A stretch of DNA of 64,000 nt from Lentzea waywayandensis (GTDB lineage Bacteria; Actinomycetota; Actinomycetes; Mycobacteriales; Pseudonocardiaceae): the NCBI RefSeq assembly GCF_900115955.1, contig NZ_FOYL01000006.1:29849-93848 (forward strand), written 5' to 3'. Position 1 is the stretch's first letter. The number at the start of each line of letters is the position of its first letter. The notes beneath the pieces are model-generated. The model was not told the origin of the DNA, searched no databases, and was given only the letters and a program-made list of their open reading frames with translations. Position numbers and translations under genes: made by a program. Of the stretch, positions 7,275-15,459 are shown in pieces.

Positions 7275-10200
7275 GTGGCCACACGGCCTCCGGTCGGACT
7301 GCCGAAACTGTCCCGACGCAGCCGAATATTGCTCATCGTGGGTGTTGTGCTCCTGTTCGGTCTCATCACGGGATCGCGGCTGCTCGACACCTACGTGAAC
7401 TGGCTGTGGTTCGGCGAGGTGAAATTCCGCGACGTCTACAGCACAGTGCTGTTCACCCGCCTGTCGCTGTTCGTGGCCGTCGGGGCTGTGGTCGGCGGCA
7501 TCGTCGCGCTCAACCTCTACCTCGCCTACCGCGCTCGGCCGGTGTTCGTGCCGGTGTCCGGGCCGGACGACCCGGTGGCGCGCTACCGCACCGTCGTGAT
7601 GCGGCGGATGCGCCTGTTCGCGATCGGCATCCCCGTGTTCGTCGGGTTGATCGCGGGCGCGTCGGCGCAGGCCGACTGGCAGCAGATCCAGCTGTTCCTG
7701 AACTCCCAGCCGTTCGGCGTGACCGACCCCCAGTTCGGGCACGACATCGGCTTCTACGCGTTCCAGCTGCCGTTCTACGAGTGGCTGCTGTCGTGGCTGT
7801 TCATCACGGTCGCGGTGTCGTTCATCGGCGCGGTGATCGCGCACTACCTGTTCGGCGGCATCCGGCTGGCCGGTCGCGGCGGTCAGCTCTCCGGCCCGGC
7901 GCGGCTGCACCTGGCGCTCGTCGCCGGCACGTTCGTGCTGCTGAAGGCGGTCGCGTACTTCTTCGACCGGTACACGCTGCTGCTGCACGAGAACGAGAAG
8001 TTCGTCGGCGCGAGCTACACCGACCTCAACGCGGTGCTGCCGGCCAAGCTGATCCTGCTGTGCATCGCGGTGTTCTGCGCCGTCGCGTTCTTCGCGGGCG
8101 CGTTCATGCGCAACGTGCAGCTGCCCGCCATCGCGACCGTCCTGCTGGTGCTGTCGAGCGTGCTCGTCGGCGCGGCGTGGCCCGCGGTGCTGGAGCAGTT
8201 CTCGGTCAAGCCGAACGCCATCCAGAAGGAAGCCGAGTCGATCACCCGCAACATCGCGGCGACACGGCAGTCGTTCGGGCTCACCGACGACAAGGTCGAG
8301 ACGAAGCCCTACGAAGGCAAGCAGAACGTCAGCAACGACCAGGTCAAGACCAACGACGCGGCGACGCTCGGCAACATCCGCCTGCTCGACCCGGCGGTGC
8401 TGTCGCGCACGTTCACGCAGTTCCAGCAGCTGCGGCCGTTCTACGGCTTCCCGAACAAGCTCGACGTCGACCGGTACACAGTGGACGGAAAGCTGCGCGA
8501 CTACATCGTCGCGGTGCGCGAGCTGAAGCTCGACAGCCTGCCGCAGGGCCAGCGCGACTGGATCAACCAGCACCTCATCTACACGCACGGCAACGGCTTC
8601 GTCTACGCCGAGGCGAACAAGGTGAACGCGATCGCCGACGAGTCCAACGGCGGCTACCCGGACTTCAAGACCGGTGAGGTCAAGTCCAACGGCGACGTCG
8701 GCAACGACCCGAAGGGCATCAAGGTCGACCAGCCGCGCACCTACTACGGCGAGCTGTTCGGCGCGAACGACTACTCGATCGTCGGCGGCCGTCCGGCCGG
8801 TTCGGCGGCGGAGTACGACACGGACGCCAAGTCCTACACCTACACCGGCACCGGTGGCGTCCCGATCGGCGGCCTGTTCGACAAGCTCGCCTTCGCGGCC
8901 TACTACGGCGAGCGCAACATCCTCTTCAACCAGTCGATCGCGGACGACTCGAAGATCCTGTTCAAGCGCACGCCGCGCGACCGCGTGCAGGCCGTCGCCC
9001 CGTGGCTCACGGTGGACAGCGACCCGTACCCGGCCGTCGTCAACGGCCGCATCACGTGGATCGTCGACGGATACACCACGCTGGAGAACTACCCGTACGC
9101 GCAGCGCACCCAGCTCGGTGACGCGACGAACGACTCGCTCACCGCGGACGGCGTCGTCATCTCGCAGGTCAACAAGCCCGTCAACTACATCCGCAACTCG
9201 GTCAAGGCCACTGTGGACGCCTACGACGGCTCGGTGAACCTGTACCAGATCGACGACAAGGACCCGGTCCTCAAGGCGTGGATGGGCGTCTTCCCGAACA
9301 CGGTGAAGCCGGGCAGCGAGATCTCCAACGAGCTGCGCCAGCACTTCCGCTACCCAGAGGACCTGTTCAAGGTGCAGCGGCAGATCCTGTCGAAGTACCA
9401 CGTCTCGTCGCCGTCGGACTTCTACTCCGGTGTCGCCTACTGGGCACCGCCGCAGGACCCGACGATCGACAACGTGACGACGGCCGACGCCCAGCGCGAC
9501 GCGGCGAGCAAGCGCAGGGACGCCCAGCCGCCGTTCTACGTCCTCGCCGGTGACCCGAGCGACCCGAGCAAGGTCCGCTTCCAGCTGACCAGCCCGCTCG
9601 TGCGCGAGAACCGCGAGTTCATGGCGGCCCACGTCTCGGTCGGATCCGACCCGGACAACTACGGCAAGATCAGCGTCCTTCAGCTCAGTCAGGACGCCAA
9701 GGGCCCGCAACAGATCCAGACGCAGTTCCTCACGTCGGACAACGTCAGCCGCGAGCTCAACCTGCTGACCCAGCAGAAGACGACCGTCGTCTACGGCAAC
9801 CTGCTCACACTTCCCGTGGGCGGAGCGCTGCTCTACGTCGAACCCGTCTACATCGAGCGAGCGTCCAACAACACGTCGTATCCGCAGCTGTCCAAGGTGC
9901 TCGTCTGGTACGGCGACCGGGTCGGCTACGCGTCCACGTTGAACGAGGCGCTGGACCAGGTGCTCAGCGGTGCCGGCGCGGTCGTGCCGCCGCCGAGCGA
10001 CAACAGCAACGGCAACGGCCAGACCTCTACGCCGCCGTCGACCACGCCGCCGACGAACGGGGCGTTGAGCCCTGATCTGCAGAAGGCGATCAACGACATC
10101 GACGCGGCGCTGGCCGACATCAAGAGGGCCCAGCAGAACAGCAACTTCACCGAGCTCGGCCAGGCGTACGCGAAGCTGGACGACGCGACGAAGAGGTTCA

Positions 10201-10280
10201 AGCAGTACAACACCGGTGCCGCGGCGCCGCCGGCGACAGGCCAGTCGTCGGTTGTGCCGAGCCCCACACCGTCCGGCTGA
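7275..10280 (+). CDS. UPF0182 family multi-pass membrane protein
   Basis: 1001 residues, the usual length for UPF0182 (mycobacterial counterpart Rv3193c). The first about 310 residues hold about seven hydrophobic helices (for example ILLIVGVVLLFGLITG, then WLWFGEVKFRDVYSTVLFTR and LLSWLFITVAVSFIGAVIA). A large extracytoplasmic domain follows (about 320-930) with conserved stretches such as QLRPFYGFPNKLDVDRY and RDRVQAVAPWLTVDSDPYP. The tail (about 900-1001) is Pro/Thr/Asn-rich and then helical. Start GTG at 7275 is preceded by ccaggagcg. Function unknown, and the protein is conserved across actinobacteria. Frames on the opposite strand through this gene are shadows. Confidence 0.9.
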   Translation: MATRPPVGLPKLSRRSRILLIVGVVLLFGLITGSRLLDTYVNWLWFGEVKFRDVYSTVLFTRLSLFVAVGAVVGGIVALNLYLAYRARPVFVPVSGPDDPVARYRTVVMRRMRLFAIGIPVFVGLIAGASAQADWQQIQLFLNSQPFGVTDPQFGHDIGFYAFQLPFYEWLLSWLFITVAVSFIGAVIAHYLFGGIRLAGRGGQLSGPARLHLALVAGTFVLLKAVAYFFDRYTLLLHENEKFVGASYTDLNAVLPAKLILLCIAVFCAVAFFAGAFMRNVQLPAIATVLLVLSSVLVGAAWPAVLEQFSVKPNAIQKEAESITRNIAATRQSFGLTDDKVETKPYEGKQNVSNDQVKTNDAATLGNIRLLDPAVLSRTFTQFQQLRPFYGFPNKLDVDRYTVDGKLRDYIVAVRELKLDSLPQGQRDWINQHLIYTHGNGFVYAEANKVNAIADESNGGYPDFKTGEVKSNGDVGNDPKGIKVDQPRTYYGELFGANDYSIVGGRPAGSAAEYDTDAKSYTYTGTGGVPIGGLFDKLAFAAYYGERNILFNQSIADDSKILFKRTPRDRVQAVAPWLTVDSDPYPAVVNGRITWIVDGYTTLENYPYAQRTQLGDATNDSLTADGVVISQVNKPVNYIRNSVKATVDAYDGSVNLYQIDDKDPVLKAWMGVFPNTVKPGSEISNELRQHFRYPEDLFKVQRQILSKYHVSSPSDFYSGVAYWAPPQDPTIDNVTTADAQRDAASKRRDAQPPFYVLAGDPSDPSKVRFQLTSPLVRENREFMAAHVSVGSDPDNYGKISVLQLSQDAKGPQQIQTQFLTSDNVSRELNLLTQQKTTVVYGNLLTLPVGGALLYVEPVYIERASNNTSYPQLSKVLVWYGDRVGYASTLNEALDQVLSGAGAVVPPPSDNSNGNGQTSTPPSTTPPTNGALSPDLQKAINDIDAALADIKRAQQNSNFTELGQAYAKLDDATKRFKQYNTGAAAPPATGQSSVVPSPTPSG

Positions 10281-10289
10281 CCTACCGAT

Positions 10290-10319
10290 TTGCTTTTCCC
10301 GCTCCACCCCGCGTAAGGT
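10290..10319 (+). promoter_or_regulatory. candidate promoter of the first initiator tRNA
   Basis: TTGCTT (10290-10295) and TAAGGT (10314-10319) are separated by 18 bp, placing transcription start just ahead of the tRNA at 10334. Between the two hexamers lies gctccaccccgcg (10301-10313), the exact complement of the tRNA's own first 13 bases. Confidence 0.45.
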
Positions 10320-10333
10320 TCTATTCATACCGA

Positions 10334-10407
10334 CGCGGGGTGGAGCAGCTCGGTAGCTCGCTGGGCTCATAACCCAGAGGTCGCAGGTTCAAATCCTGTC
10401 CCCGCTA
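10334..10407 (+). tRNA. initiator tRNA-fMet (CAT), copy 1
   Basis: 74 nt without CCA. Acceptor CGCGGGG pairs with CCCCGC, leaving the mismatched position 1-72 (C with U) expected of an initiator. The anticodon stem carries the three consecutive G:C pairs (GGG/CCC) around CTCATAA, the initiator signature. The T loop is TTCAAAT. The 3' CCA is not encoded (caa follows). Confidence 0.95.
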
Positions 10408-10419
10408 CAAAGCCGGGAG

Positions 10420-10455
10420 AGCCCTGTTCGCGGAGATCGCGAACAGGGCTTTTTC
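10420..10455 (+). terminator. Rho-independent terminator after tRNA-fMet copy 1
   Basis: 13-bp perfect stem, agccctgttcgcg (10420-10432) and cgcgaacagggct (10438-10450), 5-nt loop, followed by TTTTTC. Confidence 0.92.
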
Positions 10456-10465
10456 GCATTTACAT

Positions 10466-10516
10466 TGGGGGCGGAGCCCCCAAACCCCACCCTGGGGGCA
10501 AGCCCCCAGACCCCCG
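10466..10516. repeat. gggggc-hairpin dispersed repeat, copy A
   Basis: Two hairpin units, gggggcggagccccc and gggggcaagccccc, separated by caaaccccaccct and followed by agaccccc. The same family occurs as several tandem units at 18697-18800. Such units (CCCCCAGACCCCC plus a G5C-to-GC5 hairpin) are common intergenic repeats in actinomycetes. Confidence 0.65.
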
Positions 10517-10612
10517 TAGGTCGCCCAGATGACGCGGTATCCCTGGCTAGCCCGGTTGACCTGCGGAAACTGGACTTAGAGGGGGGTGGTAAAAACGGGT
10601 TTCCAGAGGGTG

Positions 10613-10618
10613 TATAGT
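10613..10618 (+). promoter_or_regulatory. candidate -10 element before tRNA-fMet copy 2
   Basis: TATAGT, 34 bp before the tRNA. No clear -35 hexamer is seen at the right spacing. The upstream segment (ggtaaaaacgggtttcc) is locally AT-rich. Confidence 0.3.
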
Positions 10619-10651
10619 TCTACTTACAACAGCAAGACAAGCAAGAAGCGG

Positions 10652-10725
10652 CGCGGGGTGGAGCAGCTCGGTAGCTCGCTGGGCTCATAACCCAGAGGTC
10701 GCAGGTTCAAATCCTGTCCCCGCTA
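10652..10725 (+). tRNA. initiator tRNA-fMet (CAT), copy 2
   Basis: All 74 positions are identical to the copy at 10334-10407, 318 bp downstream. Flanking DNA is unrelated, so each copy probably has its own promoter and terminator. Confidence 0.95.
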
Positions 10726-10731
10726 CTTAGA

Positions 10732-10794
10732 CAGAAGGCCGGAGCCAATTGGCTCCGGCCTTCTGCGTTTCCCGGCCGAGGTGACTCGGCCGGG
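10732..10794. terminator. two consecutive terminator hairpins
   Basis: First hairpin: cagaaggccggagcc (10732-10746), loop AATT, complement at 10751-10765, then CGTTT. It terminates tRNA copy 2. Second hairpin: cccggccgag (10771-10780), loop GTGA, ctcggccggg (10785-10794), then TCCTTT. It can serve either strand, ending the minus-strand gene at 10800. Confidence 0.85.
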
Positions 10795-10799
10795 TCCTT

Positions 10800-11009
10800 T
10801 CAGGTCATGTTCTCCGCCCAGTACTGGGCGCACAGCATGCTGGAGCAGATGCGGCCCTCACCGTTGACGGTGCGGTGCTTGCGGATCTGTTTGCCGCACA
10901 CCATGCACTCGTCCTTGCCGGCCTGCTCCGGGATACCACCCGTCACCCACGCCCTCGTGTGCGCCGCCACCTTCTTGTGGTCCAGCCACTTCAAGTTCAG
11001 GTTCTTCAT
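10800..11009 (-). CDS. small four-cysteine (zinc-binding-like) protein
   Basis: 69 residues starting MKNLNLKWLDHKKVAAHTR. Cysteines are arranged as ECMVC, then about 20 residues, then CSSMLC, which suggests a small zinc-binding protein, with a basic helix between them (KQIRKHRTV). ATG at 11009 is preferred because ggagg lies about 12 nt upstream. The longer frame adds an Arg-rich peptide. I do not recognise a named family. It stands alone between the tRNA block and PadR. Confidence 0.6.
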   Translation of the reverse strand: MKNLNLKWLDHKKVAAHTRAWVTGGIPEQAGKDECMVCGKQIRKHRTVNGEGRICSSMLCAQYWAENMT

Positions 11010-11334
11010 GGTCCCCGACCTCCGTCGTCTCGCACCGCTGCCTGGCAATGATCATTTTCCCGGAACCGCAGGCGCAGGAAAGGGGTCCGCGTGGACATCA
11101 CCAGGTCGTGCGACGCAGACCCCCGACCGTCCATTCGGGTGGCTCCGGCCGGTGAGACTCGTACCGCCGATCGAGTGAGAGCGGGGGACTTTCGTTTCTG
11201 CGAAAGGACTTTTCCATCCGGGATGGACACGGACGGTCAAGCGGCCAAACGCGTGAGGCTCGAAAACTGCCGCTTACTCAGCGAGACTTTTCGTTGCTCC
11301 GCATGGCCCATCAGACTAGCCCGGTGATCAGCCA

Positions 11335-11366
11335 CTGTGGACAGAACGGCTGACCATTGTGGACAG
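11335..11366 (+). promoter_or_regulatory. direct repeat upstream of the PadR gene
   Basis: CTGTGGACAG (11335-11344) and TTGTGGACAG (11357-11366), start to start 22 bp (about two helical turns), ending 30 bp before the PadR start. Could be an autoregulatory operator or part of the promoter. Confidence 0.3.
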
Positions 11367-11395
11367 CTTCCCCCAGACGTGGGAACGTTGTCGTT

Positions 11396-11896
11396 GTGTC
11401 AGACCTGAATGCGACCGCAGCCGCCCTGCTCGGGCTGCTGCACGACGGACCCAAGACCGGTGGCCAGTTGGTGGCGGAGGCAGGAGACCGCTTCGGCGCG
11501 TTCTTCAGCGTGACCCGCTCCCAGGTGTACCGCGAGCTGCCCGCGCTGGCTGACCAAGGCCTGCTGCGCCTCGGCAAGCAGGGACCGCGGTCCAGTCAGC
11601 AGTACGTGCTGACGGCCGCGGGCAAGAAGGCCTTCAAGAACTGGCTGCTGTCCGAGCCCGGCCCGGACCACCTGCGCAGCCCGCTCATCCTTCGCCTGGT
11701 GCACGCCGGCTCGCTGACCGCGAAGCAGCGTGAATCCCTGATCACGACCGCGCGTTCGACGTACGGTCAGGAACAGGAGAGCGCGAAGAGCGCGGCCAAG
11801 ACGGCGGAGGACCCCTACTCCAAGGCGGTGGCCGAGTTCGGTCTCGCTCACGCGAAGGCCGTTCTCAAGCTGCTCGACGCCATCCCCACGGCTTAA
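11396..11896 (+). CDS. PadR-family transcriptional regulator
   Basis: 166 residues from GTG at 11396 (VSDLNATAAALLG). The N-terminal winged helix (about residues 1-85) reads LLGLLHDGPKTGGQLVAEAGDRFGAFFSVTRSQVYREL, then a wing (LLRLGKQGPRSSQQYVLTAAG), matching PadR. The C-terminal helical dimerisation domain (about 95-165) includes LTAKQRESLITTARSTYGQ. PadR proteins are mostly repressors that respond to small molecules or cell-envelope stress. The likely target is its own promoter, which has a direct repeat. It precedes prfB by about 60 bp on the same strand, but a functional link is doubtful. ATG at 11357 would add an unconserved extension. Confidence 0.85.
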   Translation: MSDLNATAAALLGLLHDGPKTGGQLVAEAGDRFGAFFSVTRSQVYRELPALADQGLLRLGKQGPRSSQQYVLTAAGKKAFKNWLLSEPGPDHLRSPLILRLVHAGSLTAKQRESLITTARSTYGQEQESAKSAAKTAEDPYSKAVAEFGLAHAKAVLKLLDAIPTA

Positions 11897-11956
11897 AGGG
11901 GACGCCAGCGAAGCACCGGTCGCGAACGACGACCGGTGCTGGCGTAATCTTTTGCC

Positions 11957-13060
11957 GTGAACCCGGACGTCGAAGCAGACATCAAGGACCTCTCCGCCAC
12001 TCTTTCGAGCATCGAGGCGGTGCTGGATCTCGATGCGTTGCGCGCCGCGGTCGCGGACCTGGAGGACCAGGCTGCTCGCCCGGATCTCTGGGACGACCAG
12101 GAGAAGGCGCAGAAGGTCACCAGCCAGCTCTCCCACAAGCAGGGTGAGCTGCGCCGAGTCACCGGCCTGCGCGAACGCCTGGACGACTTGCCGTTGCTCT
12201 ACGAACTCGCCGAAGAGGCCGAGGACGCGGACGCGGCCGCCGACGCGGACAACGACCGCGCCAAGCTGCGTGACGAGATCGCCAGCCTCGAGGTGCGCAC
12301 GCTGCTGTCCGGCGAGTACGACGAGCGCAACGCGCTGATCACCATCCGCGCCGAGGCCGGTGGCGTCGACGCCGCGGACTTCGCCGAGATGCTGCTGCGC
12401 ATGTACTCGCGCTGGGCCGAGCGCCACAACTACGGCGTCGACGTGTTCGACACCTCCTACGCGGAAGAGGCGGGCATCAAGTCCGCGACGTTCCGCGTCA
12501 CCGCTCCCTACGCCTACGGCACGCTGAGCGTCGAGCAGGGCACGCACCGTCTCGTGCGCATTTCGCCGTTCGACAACCAGGGCCGCCGCCAGACGTCGTT
12601 CGCCGGCGTCGAGGTCGTGCCCGTCGTCGAGCAGACCGACCACGTCGAGATCGACGAGAAGGACCTGCGCGTCGACGTCTACCGCTCGTCCGGCCCCGGT
12701 GGCCAGGGTGTCAACACGACGGACTCGGCGGTGCGCCTCACGCACATCCCGACCGGCATCGTCGTGTCCTGCCAGAACGAGCGCTCGCAGCTGCAGAACA
12801 AGGCCACGGCCATGAACGTCCTGCAGGCCAAGCTCCTCGAGCGCCGCCGGCAGGAGGAGCAGGCCAAGATGGACGCGCTGAAGGACTCCGGCTCCAGCTG
12901 GGGCAACCAGATGCGCTCCTACGTGCTGCACCCGTACCAGATGGTCAAGGACCTGCGGAACAACCACGAGGTCGGCAACCCGTCCGCCGTGCTCGACGGT
13001 GAGATCGACGACTTCCTCGAGGCCGGCATCCGGTGGCGCAAGCAGTCCCAGCAGGGCTAG
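11957..13060 (+). CDS. prfB: peptide chain release factor 2
   Basis: 367 residues. The RF2-specific SPF stop-codon recognition tripeptide is at 203-205 ([17 protein letters not shown]), and the catalytic GGQ loop is at 248-250 ([18 protein letters not shown]). RF2 recognises UGA and UAA on the ribosome and GGQ triggers peptidyl-tRNA hydrolysis. The reading frame is continuous from ATG at 11957, so the programmed +1 frameshift known from E. coli prfB is absent. The order prfB - ftsE - ftsX - smpB is a classical actinobacterial arrangement. A terminator follows at 13162, so prfB and ftsE are probably separate units. Confidence 0.97.
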   Translation: MNPDVEADIKDLSATLSSIEAVLDLDALRAAVADLEDQAARPDLWDDQEKAQKVTSQLSHKQGELRRVTGLRERLDDLPLLYELAEEAEDADAAADADNDRAKLRDEIASLEVRTLLSGEYDERNALITIRAEAGGVDAADFAEMLLRMYSRWAERHNYGVDVFDTSYAEEAGIKSATFRVTAPYAYGTLSVEQGTHRLVRISPFDNQGRRQTSFAGVEVVPVVEQTDHVEIDEKDLRVDVYRSSGPGGQGVNTTDSAVRLTHIPTGIVVSCQNERSQLQNKATAMNVLQAKLLERRRQEEQAKMDALKDSGSSWGNQMRSYVLHPYQMVKDLRNNHEVGNPSAVLDGEIDDFLEAGIRWRKQSQQG

Positions 13061-13161
13061 GGCTGCACTCGCGGGCAAGGTGTGCTCGCGGAGAGCGCTC
13101 GCCCAGCTCGTTCCGCGTGTCTTCGGGGGCACCCCGAAGCCCGGGCTGTTGATCTGAGTCG

Positions 13162-13204
13162 AAGAGCACGTTCTGCCCCGAACGAGGGCGGGACGTGCTC
13201 TTTT
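13162..13204 (+). terminator. terminator after prfB
   Basis: aagagcacgt (13162-13171) pairs with acgtgctctt (13193-13202) around a 21-nt loop that can itself fold, followed by TT. Lies between prfB and ftsE. Confidence 0.7.
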
Positions 13205-13319
13205 CGTGGACGGGTCGTGCCTGGTCGGACACGCCGCGTCGAGGTTCGAGCCGCCCTTCCGGGGCCGGAAGTTAACCGGAACGGGGGCTTTACCCCGGCC
13301 ATGAGTAGACTCGCGCCTC

Positions 13320-14009
13320 GTGATTCGTCTCGAACACGTTTCCAAGGTCTACAAGACCTCCACGCGTCCTGCGCTCGACGACGTGTCCGTCGAGATGGAG
13401 AAGGGCGAGTTCGTCTTCCTGATCGGGCCTTCGGGGTCCGGCAAGTCGACGTTCCTGCGTCTGCTGCTGCGCGAAGAGGTGCCGACCAGGGGACGCGTCT
13501 ACGTCTCCAACTTCGACGTCGCCAAGATGTCGCGGCGCAGGGTCCCCCGTCTGCGTCAGTCCATCGGCTGCGTGTTCCAGGACTTCCGTCTTCTGCCCAC
13601 GAAGACGGTCGCCGAGAACGTCGCGTTCGCGCTCGAGGTCATCGGCAAGCCCCGCAACACCATCGTCAAGGTGGTGCCGGAGGTGCTTCAGCTGGTGGGT
13701 CTCGACGGCAAGGAGGACAGGTTCCCGACCGAGCTGTCCGGTGGTGAGCAGCAGCGCGTCGCGATCGCCCGTGCGTTCGTGAACCGCCCGCTGGTGCTGA
13801 TCGCCGACGAGCCGACCGGAAACCTGGACCCCGACACGAGCCAGGACATCATGTTGCTGCTGGAGCGGATCAACCGCACCGGCACGACCGTCATCATGGC
13901 GACCCACGACCACGGCATCGTCGACTCGATGCGCCGCCGAGTGGTGGAGCTCGCGTACGGCAAGGTCGTCCGTGATGACGCGCGCGGCGTTTACGGCGTT
14001 GGCCGTTAA
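13320..14009 (+). CDS. ftsE: cell division ATP-binding protein FtsE
   Basis: 229 residues. Walker [10 protein letters not shown] is at 36-44, the ABC signature [15 protein letters not shown] at about 140, and Walker B with the FtsE-type [14 protein letters not shown]. FtsE pairs with membrane protein FtsX at the divisome, where ATP hydrolysis drives activation of peptidoglycan hydrolases. Start GTG at 13320 has little Shine-Dalgarno and may be leaderless. ftsX follows 40 bp downstream in the same operon. Confidence 0.97.
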   Translation: MIRLEHVSKVYKTSTRPALDDVSVEMEKGEFVFLIGPSGSGKSTFLRLLLREEVPTRGRVYVSNFDVAKMSRRRVPRLRQSIGCVFQDFRLLPTKTVAENVAFALEVIGKPRNTIVKVVPEVLQLVGLDGKEDRFPTELSGGEQQRVAIARAFVNRPLVLIADEPTGNLDPDTSQDIMLLLERINRTGTTVIMATHDHGIVDSMRRRVVELAYGKVVRDDARGVYGVGR

Positions 14010-14049
14010 GCGTCCCTAAGCCCCCGAACCCCAAGGAACCCCGCCCCCG

Positions 14050-14952
14050 ATGCGTACCAGCTTCGTGTTCAGCGAGGTCATCACCGGACTTCGCCGGAAC
14101 GTCACGATGACGATCGCGATGATCCTCACGACCGCCATCTCGCTCGGGCTGCTCGGCGGTGGTCTGCTCGTCGTCCGCATGGTCGACAAGATGCAGGCCA
14201 ACTACGCGGGCAAGCTCGAGGTCTCCGTGCTGCTGACGAACGACATCAGCGCCAACGACAAGGACTGCACCCAGCAGCCGTGCGCGGGTCTGCGTTCCGC
14301 CCTGGACCAGACCTCGGGCGTCGAGTCCGTCGTCTACGAGAACCGCGACGCGGGCTTCGAGCGTTTCAAGCGCATCTTCGAGGCCCAGCCGGAGCTGCTC
14401 AAGCTCGCGCGGCCGGAAGCCATTCCGGCGACGTTCCGCGTGAAGCTCGAGGACCCGGAGCGCACCGACGTCATCAAGCAGGCCTTCGAGGGCAAGCCCG
14501 GTGTGAAGGGCGTCGACGACCAGGGCAAGTTCCTGGAGCGGTTCTTCGAGGGCCTCAACGGCATGCGCGACGTCGCCCTGATCCTCGCGCTCATCCAGGC
14601 GTTCGCCGCGCTGCTGCTGATCTCGAACACCATCCAGGTGTCGGCGTTCACCCGCCGTGTCGAGGTCGGCATCATGCGACTGGTGGGCGCGACCCGGTGG
14701 TACACGCAGTTGCCGTTCCTCATCGAGGCGGTCGTCGCGGGCATCATCGGCTCGGTCACCGCGGTCGGCGGCCTGGTGCTGTTCAAGGCGTTCTTCCTCG
14801 ATCGGATCACCAGGAACCTCACCGAGTCGGGCATCATCCCGCCGATCGGCTATCTGGACATCCTGATCGTGTCGCCCTGGCTGTTCCTCGTCGCGATCGT
14901 CATCTCGGCGAGCACCGGCTACGTGACACTCCGTCTCTACGTGCGCCTTTAA
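14050..14952 (+). CDS. ftsX: cell division protein FtsX (permease-like)
   Basis: 300 residues with the FtsX architecture: one N-terminal helix (about 24-45, AMILTTAISLGLLGGGLLVV), a large extracytoplasmic loop (about 46-175), then three helices (about 180-200, 225-250, 275-295). The FtsX-domain motif TIQVSAFTRRVEVGIMRLVG is present. It works with FtsE to couple ATP hydrolysis to cell-wall hydrolase control (RipC in mycobacteria). No RipC-like gene is next to it here. smpB follows after 30 bp. Confidence 0.96.
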   Translation: MRTSFVFSEVITGLRRNVTMTIAMILTTAISLGLLGGGLLVVRMVDKMQANYAGKLEVSVLLTNDISANDKDCTQQPCAGLRSALDQTSGVESVVYENRDAGFERFKRIFEAQPELLKLARPEAIPATFRVKLEDPERTDVIKQAFEGKPGVKGVDDQGKFLERFFEGLNGMRDVALILALIQAFAALLLISNTIQVSAFTRRVEVGIMRLVGATRWYTQLPFLIEAVVAGIIGSVTAVGGLVLFKAFFLDRITRNLTESGIIPPIGYLDILIVSPWLFLVAIVISASTGYVTLRLYVRL

Positions 14953-14982
14953 GAGTTTTGCGAACCACTTAGACTGGTCGTC

Positions 14983-15459
14983 ATGGTCAAGGAACGCGGG
15001 CAGAAGGTCATCGCGTCGAACCGCAAGGCTCGGCACGACTGGTCCATTCTGGACACCTACGAGGCGGGCATTCAGCTCGTCGGCACCGAGGTGAAGAGCC
15101 TGCGCATGGGACGGGCGTCCCTGGTGGACGCCTTCGCCCAGGTCGACGACGGCGAGATCTGGCTGCACGCGCTGCACATCCCGGAGTACGTCGCGGGCAC
15201 CTGGACGAACCACGAGGTCCGGCGCAAGCGCAAGCTGCTGTTGCACAAGAGCGAGATCGAGCGGCTGATCGGCAAGACCAAGGAGTCCGGTCTGTCGCTC
15301 GTGCCGCTGCAGATGTACTTCAAGGACGGCTACGTCAAGGTCGAGATCGCGCTGGCGAAGGGCAAGAAGTCCTACGACAAGCGCCAGGACCTGGCGAAGC
15401 GCGACGCGAACCGCGAGATCGCGAAGGCGCACGGACGGGCCCTGAAGGGTCGCTACTGA
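14983..15459 (+). CDS. smpB: SsrA-binding protein SmpB
   Basis: 158 residues. N-terminal SmpB motifs are [21 protein letters not shown] and [21 protein letters not shown], and the C-terminal basic tail is [26 protein letters not shown]. SmpB carries tmRNA to stalled ribosomes for trans-translation. The partner ssrA lies only 2.8 kb downstream at 18261, separated by three unrelated genes. Stop TGA overlaps the ATG of the next gene by 1 nt. Confidence 0.97.
   Translation: MVKERGQKVIASNRKARHDWSILDTYEAGIQLVGTEVKSLRMGRASLVDAFAQVDDGEIWLHALHIPEYVAGTWTNHEVRRKRKLLLHKSEIERLIGKTKESGLSLVPLQMYFKDGYVKVEIALAKGKKSYDKRQDLAKRDANREIAKAHGRALKGRY

Noticed and set aside
7197..10370. Minus-strand open frame of over 1000 codons across the UPF0182 gene
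   Set aside because: Arg/Val/Asp-rich shadow of a high-GC gene. It has no domains, and the + strand protein is a clear UPF0182 member.
11957..12100. Programmed +1 frameshift in prfB as in E. coli
   Set aside because: The frame is continuous from the start codon and no in-frame TGA with a Shine-Dalgarno-like sequence is present, as usual in actinobacteria.
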